Position numbers and translations under genes: made by a program
Origin: Brevibacterium limosum
GTDB taxonomy: Bacteria > Actinomycetota > Actinomycetes > Actinomycetales > Brevibacteriaceae
Assembly (NCBI RefSeq): GCF_011617705.1
Contig: NZ_CP050154.1
Span: 3,720,001-3,784,000, forward strand
Direction of reading: 5' to 3'
Length of the DNA: 64,000 nt
The notes under the pieces: model-generated
Told to the model about the DNA's origin: nothing
Databases searched by the model: none
Seen by the model: the letters and a program-made list of their open reading frames with translations, nothing else
Shown: positions 1 to 9,298 of the stretch, one piece after another
How the letters are laid out: each line of letters opens with the position of its first letter
Position numbering within the stretch: position 1 is the stretch's first letter

Positions 1-1645
1 AGCGGTGGTGGCGGATGAGGGCGACCATGCGGTAGTCGAATTCCTGCCAGCTCGTGATCGAGTCCCCGGATTCCATCGCCGCCTGGAAGTCCTCGACCTC
101 GGTGCGATCGGATTCGAGCGGAATGTCGAAGGGCATCTCCACGTAGATCAGCCCGCTGGCGTCGGTGTGGACGATGTCGAAACCGGCCTGCTTCGGGTCG
201 AGCTCGTTGTTCATCACGATGAGCAGACGGTCCTCGGGGGCCGAGTATTCGGTCTCGATGCCATCGACATAGCCTTGCTGTGAGCGCAGCTCCCGCTGGG
301 CCTGGATGACGAACGCGGAGTACGCGCCGATGCCGATGACCGGAATCCGCGAGGTCATTGCCTCGGTGGCGACGTCGATGAGCCGCGACCGGGCCTTGCG
401 CCCCAGCGGAGACAGATCCCCGCCGGACATGGCGACTCCGTCGAAGCCGACGAGGGAGACCCGCGCATCGTCGTGGGTGGGGTTGAGGATGGTGATGTCG
501 AGGCCGAAGCGCGAGTACCAGGGGCGGGTCACCTCGGCGCTCTCCTCGTCCCACCACACGTAGAAGAGGAACGGCACGTTGATCCCGGCCTCCGAGTAGA
601 AGAACGGAGGACGGCGCTCACCTGCGGTGACGTCGAAGGGCACGACGTTGCCCTCGATCGGGGCGGGGCAGGTGGCGAACGAGGTGAACGCGAACGGGTA
701 GTTGACCGCACGGTTGAAGTCGATGACGAGCGACCCGTCCTGGTTCGGCACTCCGAGGTCGATGGTCCGCCACGCCGAGGTGGTGCTCCCATTCGTCGAA
801 TCGTGGAAGTCCAGCTGGAGCCCGGTCTTCGGGCACCCGGTGGCGAGCAGGCTGACCTCGCCGTGCTGGGTCTCAAAGGTGACGATTCCCGCCGCCTGCG
901 TCTGCAGCTGCAGGTCCTCTTGAGCGGTTTCGATCGTAAAGGTCCTGAAGGGGTCGAATCGGGTGAACCGGGCGAGGAAGACGAAGTCCGGGTCCGGGTC
1001 GAAGACCGGGACCTCGAAGAACTTCCCGAGCAGCGGCGACTTCGAATTGCGCACACGCACACCGAGGCGGCCGCCCCGATCGATGAGTTCGTAGAGGACG
1101 TTGCCGACGGTGAACCAGTTCAGCGATCCGCCGGCCGGAAGCTTCGCGCTGAACCCGTTCTCCTCGACGCGGACCTGAGGTCGGGCGGGCACGGCTTCGT
1201 GTCCGCCGGATCCAGCATCCGATCCGGCGACAGACTCGGCGGAAGAATCGGCATCTGCAGCGTCGGCCCCAGCCGCGCTGCCCGCACCGGCATCGGCTTG
1301 GTCCGTCACCGTCGGCAGGGTCGAGGTGTCGCTGGGCACTGCCGGGCTGGTCGCCCGGGTCGGCCCTGCACCGTTGACCCCAGCACTGCCGAAGGTCCCG
1401 GCTCCGCTGTTGTCGACCTTGCTCAGCAGGTCGAACGTCTCGGCCGCGGGGCCGGCTTTGATTCCGGAATTCAACGACACAGTGACCCACCCGTCCTTGA
1501 CGGTGAAGGTGCCGGAGGCGTCGGTCCAGGTCGATTCGGTGTCGAGCCAGTGCAGTCCGACGACGCTGAGCCAGCCGAACGGTTTCGCCAGTGCCGAGTT
1601 CCGTGAGTCGCGCCAGGTGTTCCACTCCGTCACGAACTGGTTCAC
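1..1645 (-). CDS. DUF1684 protein with unrecognised C-terminal region, 3' end outside window
   Basis: Open without a stop from a GTG at 1645 to the left edge, so at least 548 residues. An AAGGAG ribosome site lies 8 bases before the GTG. The N-terminal part carries hallmarks of the DUF1684 family: a W-x2-R segment, GWLSVVGLHWL near residue 20, and near residues 310-345 the FNRAVNYPFAFTSFATCP and VTAGE motifs. Two things are odd. A Gly/Ala/Asp/Ser-rich stretch of about 65 residues (roughly 83-150) interrupts the domain. The frame also continues for more than 200 residues past the motif where DUF1684 proteins normally end, into a region I do not recognise. DUF1684 has no established biochemical function that I can assign. 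It is divergent from the aminopeptidase gene. Confidence 0.75.
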   Translation of the reverse strand, partial: MNQFVTEWNTWRDSRNSALAKPFGWLSVVGLHWLDTESTWTDASGTFTVKDGWVTVSLNSGIKAGPAAETFDLLSKVDNSGAGTFGSAGVNGAGPTRATSPAVPSDTSTLPTVTDQADAGAGSAAGADAADADSSAESVAGSDAGSGGHEAVPARPQVRVEENGFSAKLPAGGSLNWFTVGNVLYELIDRGGRLGVRVRNSKSPLLGKFFEVPVFDPDPDFVFLARFTRFDPFRTFTIETAQEDLQLQTQAAGIVTFETQHGEVSLLATGCPKTGLQLDFHDSTNGSTTSAWRTIDLGVPNQDGSLVIDFNRAVNYPFAFTSFATCPAPIEGNVVPFDVTAGERRPPFFYSEAGINVPFLFYVWWDEESAEVTRPWYSRFGLDITILNPTHDDARVSLVGFDGVAMSGGDLSPLGRKARSRLIDVATEAMTSRIPVIGIGAYSAFVIQAQRELRSQQGYVDGIETEYSAPEDRLLIVMNNELDPKQAGFDIVHTDASGLIYVEMPFDIPLESDRTEVEDFQAAMESGDSITSWQEFDYRMVALIRHHR

Positions 1646-1779
1646 GTCGAACACTCCTTGCCGTCGCTGGTGCGGTCGCAGGGTCGCTGCCCCCGCCTGT
1701 CTCTCAGACCCGGTGGCAACCCGAGTCTGAGACCTGATCTTCTTCCCCTCCAAACTACCGCAAACGATAGGCTGGGGAA

Positions 1780-3084
1780 ATGAATGGATCACTCCCGAGA
1801 CCGGACGCGGCCGCGACGACAGCGGCCGACCTCGGCGACTTCGTCAGCGCCTCTCCCAGCTCCTACCATGCCGTGGCCACTGCCGCGAAGCGCCTGGAAG
1901 AGGCCGGATTCTCCCGCCTCGAGGAGTCCGTTCCCTGGGCGCTGACGCCCGGGACCGCGCACTACGTCATCCGGGACGGCGCGCTCATCGCGTGGATGAA
2001 TCCCACTGTCACCGAGGCGGCTCCCCGGTTCCGGGTGTTCGGTTCCCACACCGATTCTCCTGCGTTCAAACTCAAACCCGGTAGCGAGTACTCATCGGAG
2101 GGCACCCGTCAGGTCGGGGTGGAGATCTACGGCGGTCCGCTGCTGAATTCCTGGCTCGATCGTGAGCTCTCCTTCGCCGGTCGCCTGAGCCTCGCCGATG
2201 GCAGCGTCGTACTCGCCCGCACCGGGCCGATCGCCCGCATTCCGCAGCTCGCGATCCACCTCGACCGGCAGGTCAACGAGGGCCTGGCCCTGGACAAGCA
2301 GCGTCATACCGCTCCCGTCATCGGCCTGGCCGAGCTCGCCGAGGCGGACATCATCGAGCTGCTCGCCGCATCTGCCGGTGTCGATGCCGAAACCATCGTC
2401 GGTCACGATGTCTACACCATTCCCACACAGGAGCCGGCCCTCTTCGGCGCCGCCGAGGAGTTCTTCGCCTCGCCGAGGCTGGACAACCTGCTGTCCGTCC
2501 ACGCGGGTGTCACCGCGCTCACCCATCTCGATGCCGACGGGCTCGACGGCATCCCCCTGTTCGCGGCCTTCGACCACGAGGAGATCGGGTCGAATTCGCG
2601 TTCGGGTGCGTGCGGTCCGTTCCTCGCCGATGTCACCGAGCGCATCATCGCCTCCTTGCTGCCGCAGTCGACGCGCAGCGACTATCTCGCGTCGATGGCC
2701 ACCTCGGTGTGTGTCTCCTCCGATGCCGGGCACGCCGCCCACCCGAACTATCCGGAACGCCATGATCCGCATGTGCGGCCCCGCCTCGGCGGCGGGCCCC
2801 TGCTCAAACTCAACGCTCAGCAGCGCTACGCCACGGATGCGGTGGGCACGGCGGTGTGGTCGCAGGCGTGCGCGGCCGCCGGCGTCGAGTACCAGGATTT
2901 CGTGTCGAACAATGCGATGCCGTGCGGGTCGACGATCGGGCCATTGACTGCCACCCGTCTGGGCATGACCACTGTCGATGTGGGACCGGCCCTGTACTCG
3001 ATGCACTCGGCCCGCGAGATGGTCGCGGTCTCCGATGTCGTCGCACTCGGCGCCGCTGCGAAGGCGTTCCTCCAGGGCTCCTGA
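1780..3084 (+). CDS. apeB: M18 family aminopeptidase
   Basis: A 434-residue protein of the usual M18 length. These are cytoplasmic di-zinc aminopeptidases that remove N-terminal, often acidic, residues from peptides. Visible metal and active-site motifs are FGSHTDSPAFKLKP (near residue 88), FDHEEIGSNSRSGA (near 265), SSDAGHAAHPNYPE, and MHSAREM (near 408). PLLNSWLDRELSFAGRL is also typical of the family. The ATG at 1780 follows TAGGCT plus six bases (GGGGAA). The site can be read either as a weak ribosome site or as a -10 box for a leaderless message. The substrate preference (aspartyl aminopeptidase) is inferred from the family. Confidence 0.9.
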   Translation: MNGSLPRPDAAATTAADLGDFVSASPSSYHAVATAAKRLEEAGFSRLEESVPWALTPGTAHYVIRDGALIAWMNPTVTEAAPRFRVFGSHTDSPAFKLKPGSEYSSEGTRQVGVEIYGGPLLNSWLDRELSFAGRLSLADGSVVLARTGPIARIPQLAIHLDRQVNEGLALDKQRHTAPVIGLAELAEADIIELLAASAGVDAETIVGHDVYTIPTQEPALFGAAEEFFASPRLDNLLSVHAGVTALTHLDADGLDGIPLFAAFDHEEIGSNSRSGACGPFLADVTERIIASLLPQSTRSDYLASMATSVCVSSDAGHAAHPNYPERHDPHVRPRLGGGPLLKLNAQQRYATDAVGTAVWSQACAAAGVEYQDFVSNNAMPCGSTIGPLTATRLGMTTVDVGPALYSMHSAREMVAVSDVVALGAAAKAFLQGS

Positions 3085-3095
3085 AGCCAGCTTGT

Positions 3096-3159
3096 CGTTC
3101 AAGGCGCAGCGCGTCTATCGAACGGTGCACGAATCGACAGACGCGCTGCGCATTGAACG
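3096..3159. terminator. 25-bp inverted repeat between convergent genes
   Basis: Arms 3096-3120 and 3135-3159 pair at 23 of 25 positions around a 14-base loop. The core CGCAGCGCGTCT is repeated inverted. It lies between the ends of the aminopeptidase gene and the TRAP lipoprotein gene. A bidirectional transcription stop is likely, although no long U run follows on either strand. Confidence 0.6.
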
Positions 3160-3179
3160 AGCGAAAGGACGGGTCGGAG

Positions 3180-4172
3180 CTACTTGTTCAGCTCGTCGAG
3201 CGCCTTCTGCGAACCCGGGTGCAGCGTGATCGGCTCCGGCGGTTCGGCGGTGTCGAGGTTGATCTCCTTGGCCGCTGCGTGCACCTTGACCAGTTCATCC
3301 TTCTTGTCGAAGATGAGCTTCGTCAGTGCACAGGCGGTGCCTTCATCCATATCGTTGCGGACCATGAGCACATTCGGAGTGACAATCGTCTTCACCGAGT
3401 CGACGCCTTTGTACGTGTCACTGGGAATCTCGGCCACCTCGTAGACGGGGTTGATCTCCTTCATCTTGCCTTCCATGTCGGAGATGTCGAGGATCTCGAC
3501 GTCCTTGCCGTTCGAGGTGAACAGGTCGGTGACACCGGCAGTGGGCAGACCTCCGGACCACACCATGCCGTCGATGGTGCCGTCCTTCATCCCGTCGACG
3601 GTCTTCGACAGGTCGAGGCGCTGCTTGGTCACATCACCGTCCTTGAGACCGGCGGATTCGATGAGACGGTTGGCGATGACCTCGGTGCCGGACTTCGGCG
3701 AACCGGTCGAGATCGTCTTGCCCTTGAAGTCCTCGACTGAATCGATCTTCGCGTCCTTGCGCACGACGACGTGAGTGTAGTTGTCGTAGATGCGCGAGAG
3801 CGCCGAGATGTCCTCGGCCTCCTTGAAGTCCGCATTGCCGGAGACCGCATCGGCTGCGGTATCGGCCAGGGAGAACGCGATGTCGAAGTCGCCGCTGGAC
3901 AGCTGCTGGAGGTTCTGCACGGATGCGCCGGTCTCCGAGGCGGTCGCCTTGAGATCGGAATTATCCGAGATCACCTGCGCCAGCCCGCCGCCGAGCACGT
4001 AGTAGACACCTGTCGAGTTGCCCGTGGCGATGGTGATCTGCCCGGACGCCGCCGTGCAGCCGTCCCCGCCTTCGGCGGCGGGTTCGGCTTCGCGTTTCCC
4101 ACCGCATGAACTCATCGTCAGCACCGCGGCCAGGGCGACCGCAGCGACCGAGAACGTCTTTGTTCGCTTCAT
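3180..4172 (-). CDS. TAXI family TRAP transporter solute-binding lipoprotein
   Basis: A 330-residue exported protein. A basic N-terminus and hydrophobic stretch end in LTMSSC, placing the lipidated Cys at residue 23. The mature part begins with QITIATGNSTGVYYVLGG, the hallmark of TAXI (TRAP-associated extracytoplasmic immunogenic) binding proteins, followed by ASVQNLQQL and KGKTISTGSPKSGTE. The ATG at 4172 has an AAAGGGA site and a proper signal peptide, so a longer upstream frame was rejected. It lies 16 bases downstream of the fused permease and is probably co-transcribed with it. TAXI proteins often bind C4-C5 dicarboxylates or amino acids, but the ligand here is unknown. Confidence 0.92.
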   Translation of the reverse strand: MKRTKTFSVAAVALAAVLTMSSCGGKREAEPAAEGGDGCTAASGQITIATGNSTGVYYVLGGGLAQVISDNSDLKATASETGASVQNLQQLSSGDFDIAFSLADTAADAVSGNADFKEAEDISALSRIYDNYTHVVVRKDAKIDSVEDFKGKTISTGSPKSGTEVIANRLIESAGLKDGDVTKQRLDLSKTVDGMKDGTIDGMVWSGGLPTAGVTDLFTSNGKDVEILDISDMEGKMKEINPVYEVAEIPSDTYKGVDSVKTIVTPNVLMVRNDMDEGTACALTKLIFDKKDELVKVHAAAKEINLDTAEPPEPITLHPGSQKALDELNK

Positions 4173-4188
4173 GGACTTCGTCCCTTTC

Positions 4189-6474
4189 TCAGTTGGTCCC
4201 GGCCGGTGTTCCGGTCGAGGGTGGTTCGTCGTCGGATTCGCCCGTGCCGATTTCGGTCGTTGCAACCTCGTCCTTCGCCGAGGCGGTCGTTCGTACCGCA
4301 GTCCCCGTCGCGGAGGCGGCCGCCGGCTTGCGTCGGAGGATCAGGTGAATGACGACGGCCAGAGCGAGGGCCGCGAAGCCGACCATCATCGACAGCGGCT
4401 GGAGGTAGAGGAGTGCGCCGGCCGCGAGGAAGCACAGGATCCGCTCGGGCCAACCGGCACGGCGGAGGATCCACCCGCCTGCGCCCGCCGCCAAGGCTGC
4501 GACTGCGAAGGCGGAGACGAGGAAGGTCCAGACCGCACCGATGAACCCGCCCTGGGCCACCAACGCAGCACCTTCGGCAGTGAAGGTGAAGGCCAGAGGT
4601 ACGAGGAACGCAGGAATCGCATACTTGCAGGCCTGCCACATGGTGGCGATGACACGGCCCCCGGTGATCGCCGAGGAGGCGACCGCCGCCAGAGCCGTCG
4701 GCGGGGAGACCTCGGAGAGGACTGCGTAGTAGAAGATGAACATCGCGGCCGCCGCCTCGGGGACGCCGAGGGTGATGAGGGCAGGGCCGACGATGACCCA
4801 GCTGATGATGAACGAGGCGGTCACCGGCACTGCCAGACCGAGCACCGTCACGGCCACTGCGGCGAAGATGCAGGTGAGGATCAGGATCACCGTCGGGTCG
4901 TCCGAGAATGCCTGCGCTCCCTTGATGAGGATGTCGGAGATGACCTGGCCGAGTCCGGTCTTCGTGATCGTCGAGACGATGATGCCTGCGGCCGCGCATA
5001 CGCTGGTCACCGGCAGCACGGAGCGGATGCCCGTCGACAGCGCCCCGTAGAACACGTCCCAGACGGCGCGGAGGATCGTGGCGGGTTCGCCGAGGCGGGC
5101 GAGGATGATCTCGATGATGCCGAATCCGATGCCGACGAGTGTCGCGTAGACGACGGCTTTGAACGGTGCCATGCCGAGGGCGAGGAACACGACGATGATG
5201 CCCAGGGAGATGAAGTGGTAGAAGCCTCTCTTGAAGATCGGCCACGAACGCAGCCCCGGAGGCGGAACGTAGTCGACTTCGATCTTCCGGGAGTCGATCT
5301 CGATGGCGAGGAAGATGCCGAGATAGTACAGCAAGGTGGGCACGACCGCCCACAGAAGGACGAGTCCATAGGAGACGTTGAGCAGCTCGGCGATGATGAA
5401 GGCCGCGGCGCCCAATGTCGGCGGGGATAGGATCGCGCCGATGCCGGAGGCGGCGAGCATGCCGCCGGCGTTCTCCTTCGGATAGCCGGCTTTCTTGAGC
5501 ACCGGCCAGGTCACCGCGCCGAGGGAGACTGCCGTGGCCGTGCCCGAGCCGGAGACCGTGCCGAGTAGAAATCCGGACAGGGCCACGGTGCGTCCGGGCG
5601 CCGCCTTGGACTTCTTGAACAGGGAGAAGCTGAGGTCGATGAAGAAGCTCGCGGCGCCGGTCTTGTCGAGGACGGCTCCGTAGATGGTGAACAGCACGAT
5701 GTAGGTTGCGGCCACGTCCAGTGGGATGCCGTAGAAGCCGGAGGCGTCGTTGTACAGGGCGTTGACGATCTGGTCGAAGTTCTGCCCGGCGTGCGAGCCC
5801 GGCCAGTTCACGGGGATGTAGGCACCGTAGTAGCTGTAGAGGAAGAAGACGATGCAGAAGATCGGCAGGATGAGGCCCGTGGTGCGGCGGGTGGCTTCGA
5901 GGATGAGCAACAGCAGGACTCCGCCCATGACGACGTCGAGCGTCGTCAGAGATCCCTGCCGGTTGAGGAACTCGTTGAATCCGCCGGAGAAGAACGGCAG
6001 CACCGGGTAGGCGCAGGTGAGGAAGGTGCCGACGACGAGCACCCAGTCGATGATCGAAGGGTTGTCATTCTTCGCCCGTTTTTTCTTGCCCGATGTCGCC
6101 GAGGTGGCCCCCGCCGAGATCTTCGCGTCCGCACCGTCTCCCGGTGAGGCGGCCCTTGCCTGCTCAGTCGCTTCCGCGGCCCTGTCGGCCGCTTCCGCTT
6201 TGCGCCCGAACCCCGGACGGTAACAGATGAAGACCAAAGGCAGCACGAACGCGAGGAACCACATGAGGTAGAACTGGTTGCCCTGCCGCAGCGGGAAGAA
6301 CACCTGGTTGAGCACGAACAGCGAGACGACGAAGCAGACGATGCCGACCCCGAGGTCGAGTCGTCGCGTCAGAGTGCGCTGCGGCAGCTCCTCATCGTAT
6401 TGTGCGATGAGCTCGTCGACGTCGGTCTGCTGCGCCCGGCCTGTCGGAGCGGCCTCGGCAGTGCGTCCGGACAT
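4189..6474 (-). CDS. TRAP transporter fused permease (4TM/12TM)
   Basis: A 761-residue polytopic membrane protein that fuses the small (DctQ-like) and large (DctM-like) TRAP subunits, as is usual for TAXI systems. It would drive ion-coupled uptake of the solute captured by the adjacent lipoprotein. The DctM part shows GFLLGTVSGSGTATAVSLGA, ASGIGAILSPPTLGAAAFI and SEVSPPTALAAVA. A cytoplasmic Ala/Lys-rich linker (about residues 100-145) follows the first two helices. Two ATGs are possible: the one at 6474 is 6 bases from GGAAGG, while the one at 6480 abuts it, so 6474 is preferred. The N-terminal 40 and C-terminal 50 residues are polar and variable. Confidence 0.92.
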   Translation of the reverse strand: MSGRTAEAAPTGRAQQTDVDELIAQYDEELPQRTLTRRLDLGVGIVCFVVSLFVLNQVFFPLRQGNQFYLMWFLAFVLPLVFICYRPGFGRKAEAADRAAEATEQARAASPGDGADAKISAGATSATSGKKKRAKNDNPSIIDWVLVVGTFLTCAYPVLPFFSGGFNEFLNRQGSLTTLDVVMGGVLLLLILEATRRTTGLILPIFCIVFFLYSYYGAYIPVNWPGSHAGQNFDQIVNALYNDASGFYGIPLDVAATYIVLFTIYGAVLDKTGAASFFIDLSFSLFKKSKAAPGRTVALSGFLLGTVSGSGTATAVSLGAVTWPVLKKAGYPKENAGGMLAASGIGAILSPPTLGAAAFIIAELLNVSYGLVLLWAVVPTLLYYLGIFLAIEIDSRKIEVDYVPPPGLRSWPIFKRGFYHFISLGIIVVFLALGMAPFKAVVYATLVGIGFGIIEIILARLGEPATILRAVWDVFYGALSTGIRSVLPVTSVCAAAGIIVSTITKTGLGQVISDILIKGAQAFSDDPTVILILTCIFAAVAVTVLGLAVPVTASFIISWVIVGPALITLGVPEAAAAMFIFYYAVLSEVSPPTALAAVASSAITGGRVIATMWQACKYAIPAFLVPLAFTFTAEGAALVAQGGFIGAVWTFLVSAFAVAALAAGAGGWILRRAGWPERILCFLAAGALLYLQPLSMMVGFAALALAVVIHLILRRKPAAASATGTAVRTTASAKDEVATTEIGTGESDDEPPSTGTPAGTN

Positions 6475-6696
6475 CCTCATCCTTCCAAATGTTCGGAGAG
6501 AGCAGGCACGATCACCGTCGATCGGCTCTGCCTCGTTCACCTCTATGTGAACTCCCTCACAATATACCGAGGCAATGACATGACCAGGTCGATCGACCGT
6601 GAGTTCGAGACCCTTGATGGGATCGTTATCCGCAGTACCGAACAATGAGACTCCGAGAGCCGCTCTCCACCTACGCCACGGCAGAGCCGGGCCGGG

Positions 6697-6708
6697 TAGA
6701 TTGACGGT
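6697..6708 (+). promoter_or_regulatory. -10 box for a leaderless start
   Basis: TAGATT at 6697-6702 is followed by GACGGT and then the ATG at 6709. The spacing puts the expected transcription start on the start codon. No ribosome site is present. No good -35 box is visible, so confidence is moderate. Confidence 0.45.
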
Positions 6709-7500
6709 ATGAGCAAGCTTCAGCGTGCCTTCGACGCCCATCTGCATATCGTCGATCCGAACCATCCGCTGATCGAGAACAACGGGTATCTGCCCGATCC
6801 GTTCACGGTCGCCGACTACCGGGCGCGGCTGCAGAGCCTGCCCGAGGTCGGAGTCGAGGTCGCCGGAGGTGCCGTCGTGTCCGGATCGTTCCAGGGCTTC
6901 GACCAGGGGTACCTCATCGAGGCTCTGCGTGAACTCGGCGGCAGCTTTGTCGGCGTCACCCAACTGCCGACCGAGACCACCGATGATCAGATCCGACGCC
7001 TCGACGAGGCGGGGATCAAGGCACTGCGGTTCAATATCGCCCGCGGCGGTTCGGCCACGCTGGATGCTCTCGACAGCTTCGCCCGGAGAGTCCATGATCT
7101 CGTCGGCTGGCATGCCGAGCTCTATATCGACGCCCGCACCATCGACGAGGATCTCGCCGAACGCATCGCCTCACTGCCGGCGGTGAGCATCGACCATCTG
7201 GGCATGCATGAAGACGGCCTGCCCACCCTGCTGCGCCTCGTCGAAGCCGGGGTGAAAGTCAAGGCCACCGGTTTCGGCCGGGTGGAGCTCGACCCCGCCG
7301 AGGTGGTCCGCCGCATCGTCGACACCGACCCCAGTGCGCTGATGGTGGGCACGGATCTGCCGTCGACTCGGGCTCGCCGTCCCTTCGTCGACGCTGATTT
7401 CGCGCTCCTTCGCCAGGTGCTCACTCCTGCCGAAGCGAATGCTGTGTTCTGGTCCAACGCGGCCCAGTTCTACGGCCTCGAACCCGAAGCGACCGAGTAG
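6709..7500 (+). CDS. Amidohydrolase-2 family metal-dependent hydrolase
   Basis: A 263-residue TIM-barrel protein of the COG3618/amidohydrolase-2 type. The metal-binding DAHLHIVD motif is at residues 10-17, followed by RFNIARGG, SIDHLGMHEDG and the late-barrel VGTDLPSTRA aspartate. Related enzymes act on lactones, carboxylates or dicarboxylic acids. The exact reaction cannot be read from the sequence. It is transcribed divergently from the TRAP transporter, so the transported solute may be its substrate or precursor (inference). The protein is close to the shortest end of the family but shows no sign of truncation. The next gene begins 31 bases downstream. Confidence 0.8.
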   Translation: MSKLQRAFDAHLHIVDPNHPLIENNGYLPDPFTVADYRARLQSLPEVGVEVAGGAVVSGSFQGFDQGYLIEALRELGGSFVGVTQLPTETTDDQIRRLDEAGIKALRFNIARGGSATLDALDSFARRVHDLVGWHAELYIDARTIDEDLAERIASLPAVSIDHLGMHEDGLPTLLRLVEAGVKVKATGFGRVELDPAEVVRRIVDTDPSALMVGTDLPSTRARRPFVDADFALLRQVLTPAEANAVFWSNAAQFYGLEPEATE

Positions 7501-7518
7501 GCAGTCATCTGCACCAAG

Positions 7519-7531
7519 TAGCATGTGTCCA
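7519..7531 (+). promoter_or_regulatory. -10 box for a leaderless start
   Basis: TAGCAT at 7519-7524 is followed by seven bases and the ATG at 7532. No Shine-Dalgarno sequence precedes this ATG, so an internal leaderless promoter between the two genes is plausible. Confidence 0.4.
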
Positions 7532-9295
7532 ATGAGTTCACATCAGTCGAATCTCGCCTCCACTCTGCACAATCTCGACGGTCGCAGCTACGGCAATCTC
7601 AAACAGATCCGCGGCCGCTACAGCTTCGGACCGGTCACCGTGTTCATCGACCGAGTCCAGGCCGACCCGTTCGCCTCCCCGTCGAAGGTCCGGGTCCGGA
7701 TCGACCGCGCTGATGCGCAGTTCCCCCTGGATCTCACCACCGAGCGTGCCGATCGGATCGCCGCGTCCGACTATCTGCTCCGTGCCGGAAACCAGGTGCT
7801 CTCGGAGCTCAAGCAGCGTGCGCTCATCCTCGGCCACCCCGGGCAGGAGATCCTCGAGAGGACGAACATCCTCATCGACGACGCCGGTTTCGAGGCACGA
7901 CTGCTGGTCAATCTGCCCGCCCGCGGTCGCCGCATCCTCGGCCACCAGGCAGCCGACATCCTCACCCGCGATCTGCCCGAGTTCGCCGAACGGCTCTTCC
8001 TCTTCGACCGCTGGTCCGACGCGGACGCGCACAACCCGACTGCCCACCGACTCGCCGACCACGTCCGACTGCACCGGGATCAGCTGGAACTGCGCAGCCA
8101 CCTCGGCGAGGCGGGACTCATCGGTTTTGTCGGAAACGGTGCGGTTCTGCCGCGGACGTCCGGGGATTCGGACTTGCCGATGAAATCCTCGGATGCGATC
8201 GCCTTCACCTCCCCTCCCGAACTCGAACACACGGTCGATCTCTCAAGCGGTCGCAGCGTCACCGGTATGGGCATTCCACGCGGAGTCACCGTCATCGTCG
8301 GCGGCGGCTATCACGGGAAGTCGACGATTCTGCGCGCGCTCGAACGCGGCGTCTACCCGCATATCGCAGGCGACGGGCGCGAATGGGTCATCAGCGACCC
8401 GACTGCCACCTCCATTCGTGCCGAGGACGGTCGCGCCGTGGCCGGCGACGACATCTCGGCGTTCATCAACAACCTACCGTCGGGCACTGACACGAGATTC
8501 TTCTCGACAACGAATGCCAGCGGATCGACCTCGCAGGCGGCCAACCTCGTCGAAGCGGTCGAGGCCGGGGCACGTACTCTGCTCATCGACGAGGACACCT
8601 CGGCGACGAACTTCATGATCCGCGACGAGCGTATGCGCGCGCTCATCCCTGCGAAGCGGGAACCGATCACCCCGTTCGTCGACCGCGTCCGTCCGCTGTT
8701 GACCAGGCAGGGAGTGTCGACGGTGCTCGTCGCCGGCGGCTCGAGCGCGTTCTTCGAAGTCGCCGACCACGTCATCGCCCTCGACGCCTATGTGCCCAGC
8801 GAAGTCACCGAACAGGCGCACGACCTCGTCGGGGTCACCGCCGCCGACCTCGACCCGGCTGCAGCCGACTCAGACACCCCTGCCGACCTCAACCGCGGCA
8901 CCGAGACCGTTTCAGACTCCCCGGCTTTCACCGCCGCACCGCGTGTGCCGACGCCGAAGGCGCTGCGTCCTGCGTCGAAGACGAAGTCGGCCCGCGCAAA
9001 GGGGTCCGACCGGATCCAGTTCGGCCGCGATTTCATCGACCTCATGGCCATCGCCCAACTCGTCGACGCTCAGCAGGCATCGGGAGTGGCCGAGACCCTC
9101 GAGTACCTTGCGGAGATCTTCGACGGACGGACTTCGCTCACCGAAGCGTTGGCGGAGGTCGAGGACATGCTCGATGCTCAGGGCCTCGACGGAATCACGG
9201 GGCATCGCGATCACCCTGGCCATCTGACCCGGCCACGCCGGCAGGAGATCGCCGCCGCTCTCGATCGGTACCGGGGATTGAGCCTCGAACGCTGA
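7532..9295 (+). CDS. Predicted ABC-class ATPase (PF09818/COG3044)
   Basis: A 587-residue protein of the soluble ABC-class ATPase family whose function is unknown. Evidence is the characteristic Walker A variant VGGGYHGKST near residues 255-264, the preceding GRSVTGMGIPRGVTVIVG, and a Walker B-like stretch ARTLLIDEDTSATNFMIRD. The family signature RYSFGPVTVFIDRVQADPFA is near the N-terminus. There are no membrane segments and no classic ABC C-motif. The C-terminal 120 residues begin with a polar, poorly conserved linker and end in RPRRQEIAAALDRYRGL, as is usual in the family. The start at 7532 was chosen because similarity begins right there. It converges with the next gene with only three bases between the stops. 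Confidence 0.88.
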   Translation: MSSHQSNLASTLHNLDGRSYGNLKQIRGRYSFGPVTVFIDRVQADPFASPSKVRVRIDRADAQFPLDLTTERADRIAASDYLLRAGNQVLSELKQRALILGHPGQEILERTNILIDDAGFEARLLVNLPARGRRILGHQAADILTRDLPEFAERLFLFDRWSDADAHNPTAHRLADHVRLHRDQLELRSHLGEAGLIGFVGNGAVLPRTSGDSDLPMKSSDAIAFTSPPELEHTVDLSSGRSVTGMGIPRGVTVIVGGGYHGKSTILRALERGVYPHIAGDGREWVISDPTATSIRAEDGRAVAGDDISAFINNLPSGTDTRFFSTTNASGSTSQAANLVEAVEAGARTLLIDEDTSATNFMIRDERMRALIPAKREPITPFVDRVRPLLTRQGVSTVLVAGGSSAFFEVADHVIALDAYVPSEVTEQAHDLVGVTAADLDPAAADSDTPADLNRGTETVSDSPAFTAAPRVPTPKALRPASKTKSARAKGSDRIQFGRDFIDLMAIAQLVDAQQASGVAETLEYLAEIFDGRTSLTEALAEVEDMLDAQGLDGITGHRDHPGHLTRPRRQEIAAALDRYRGLSLER

Positions 9296-9298
9296 GCC

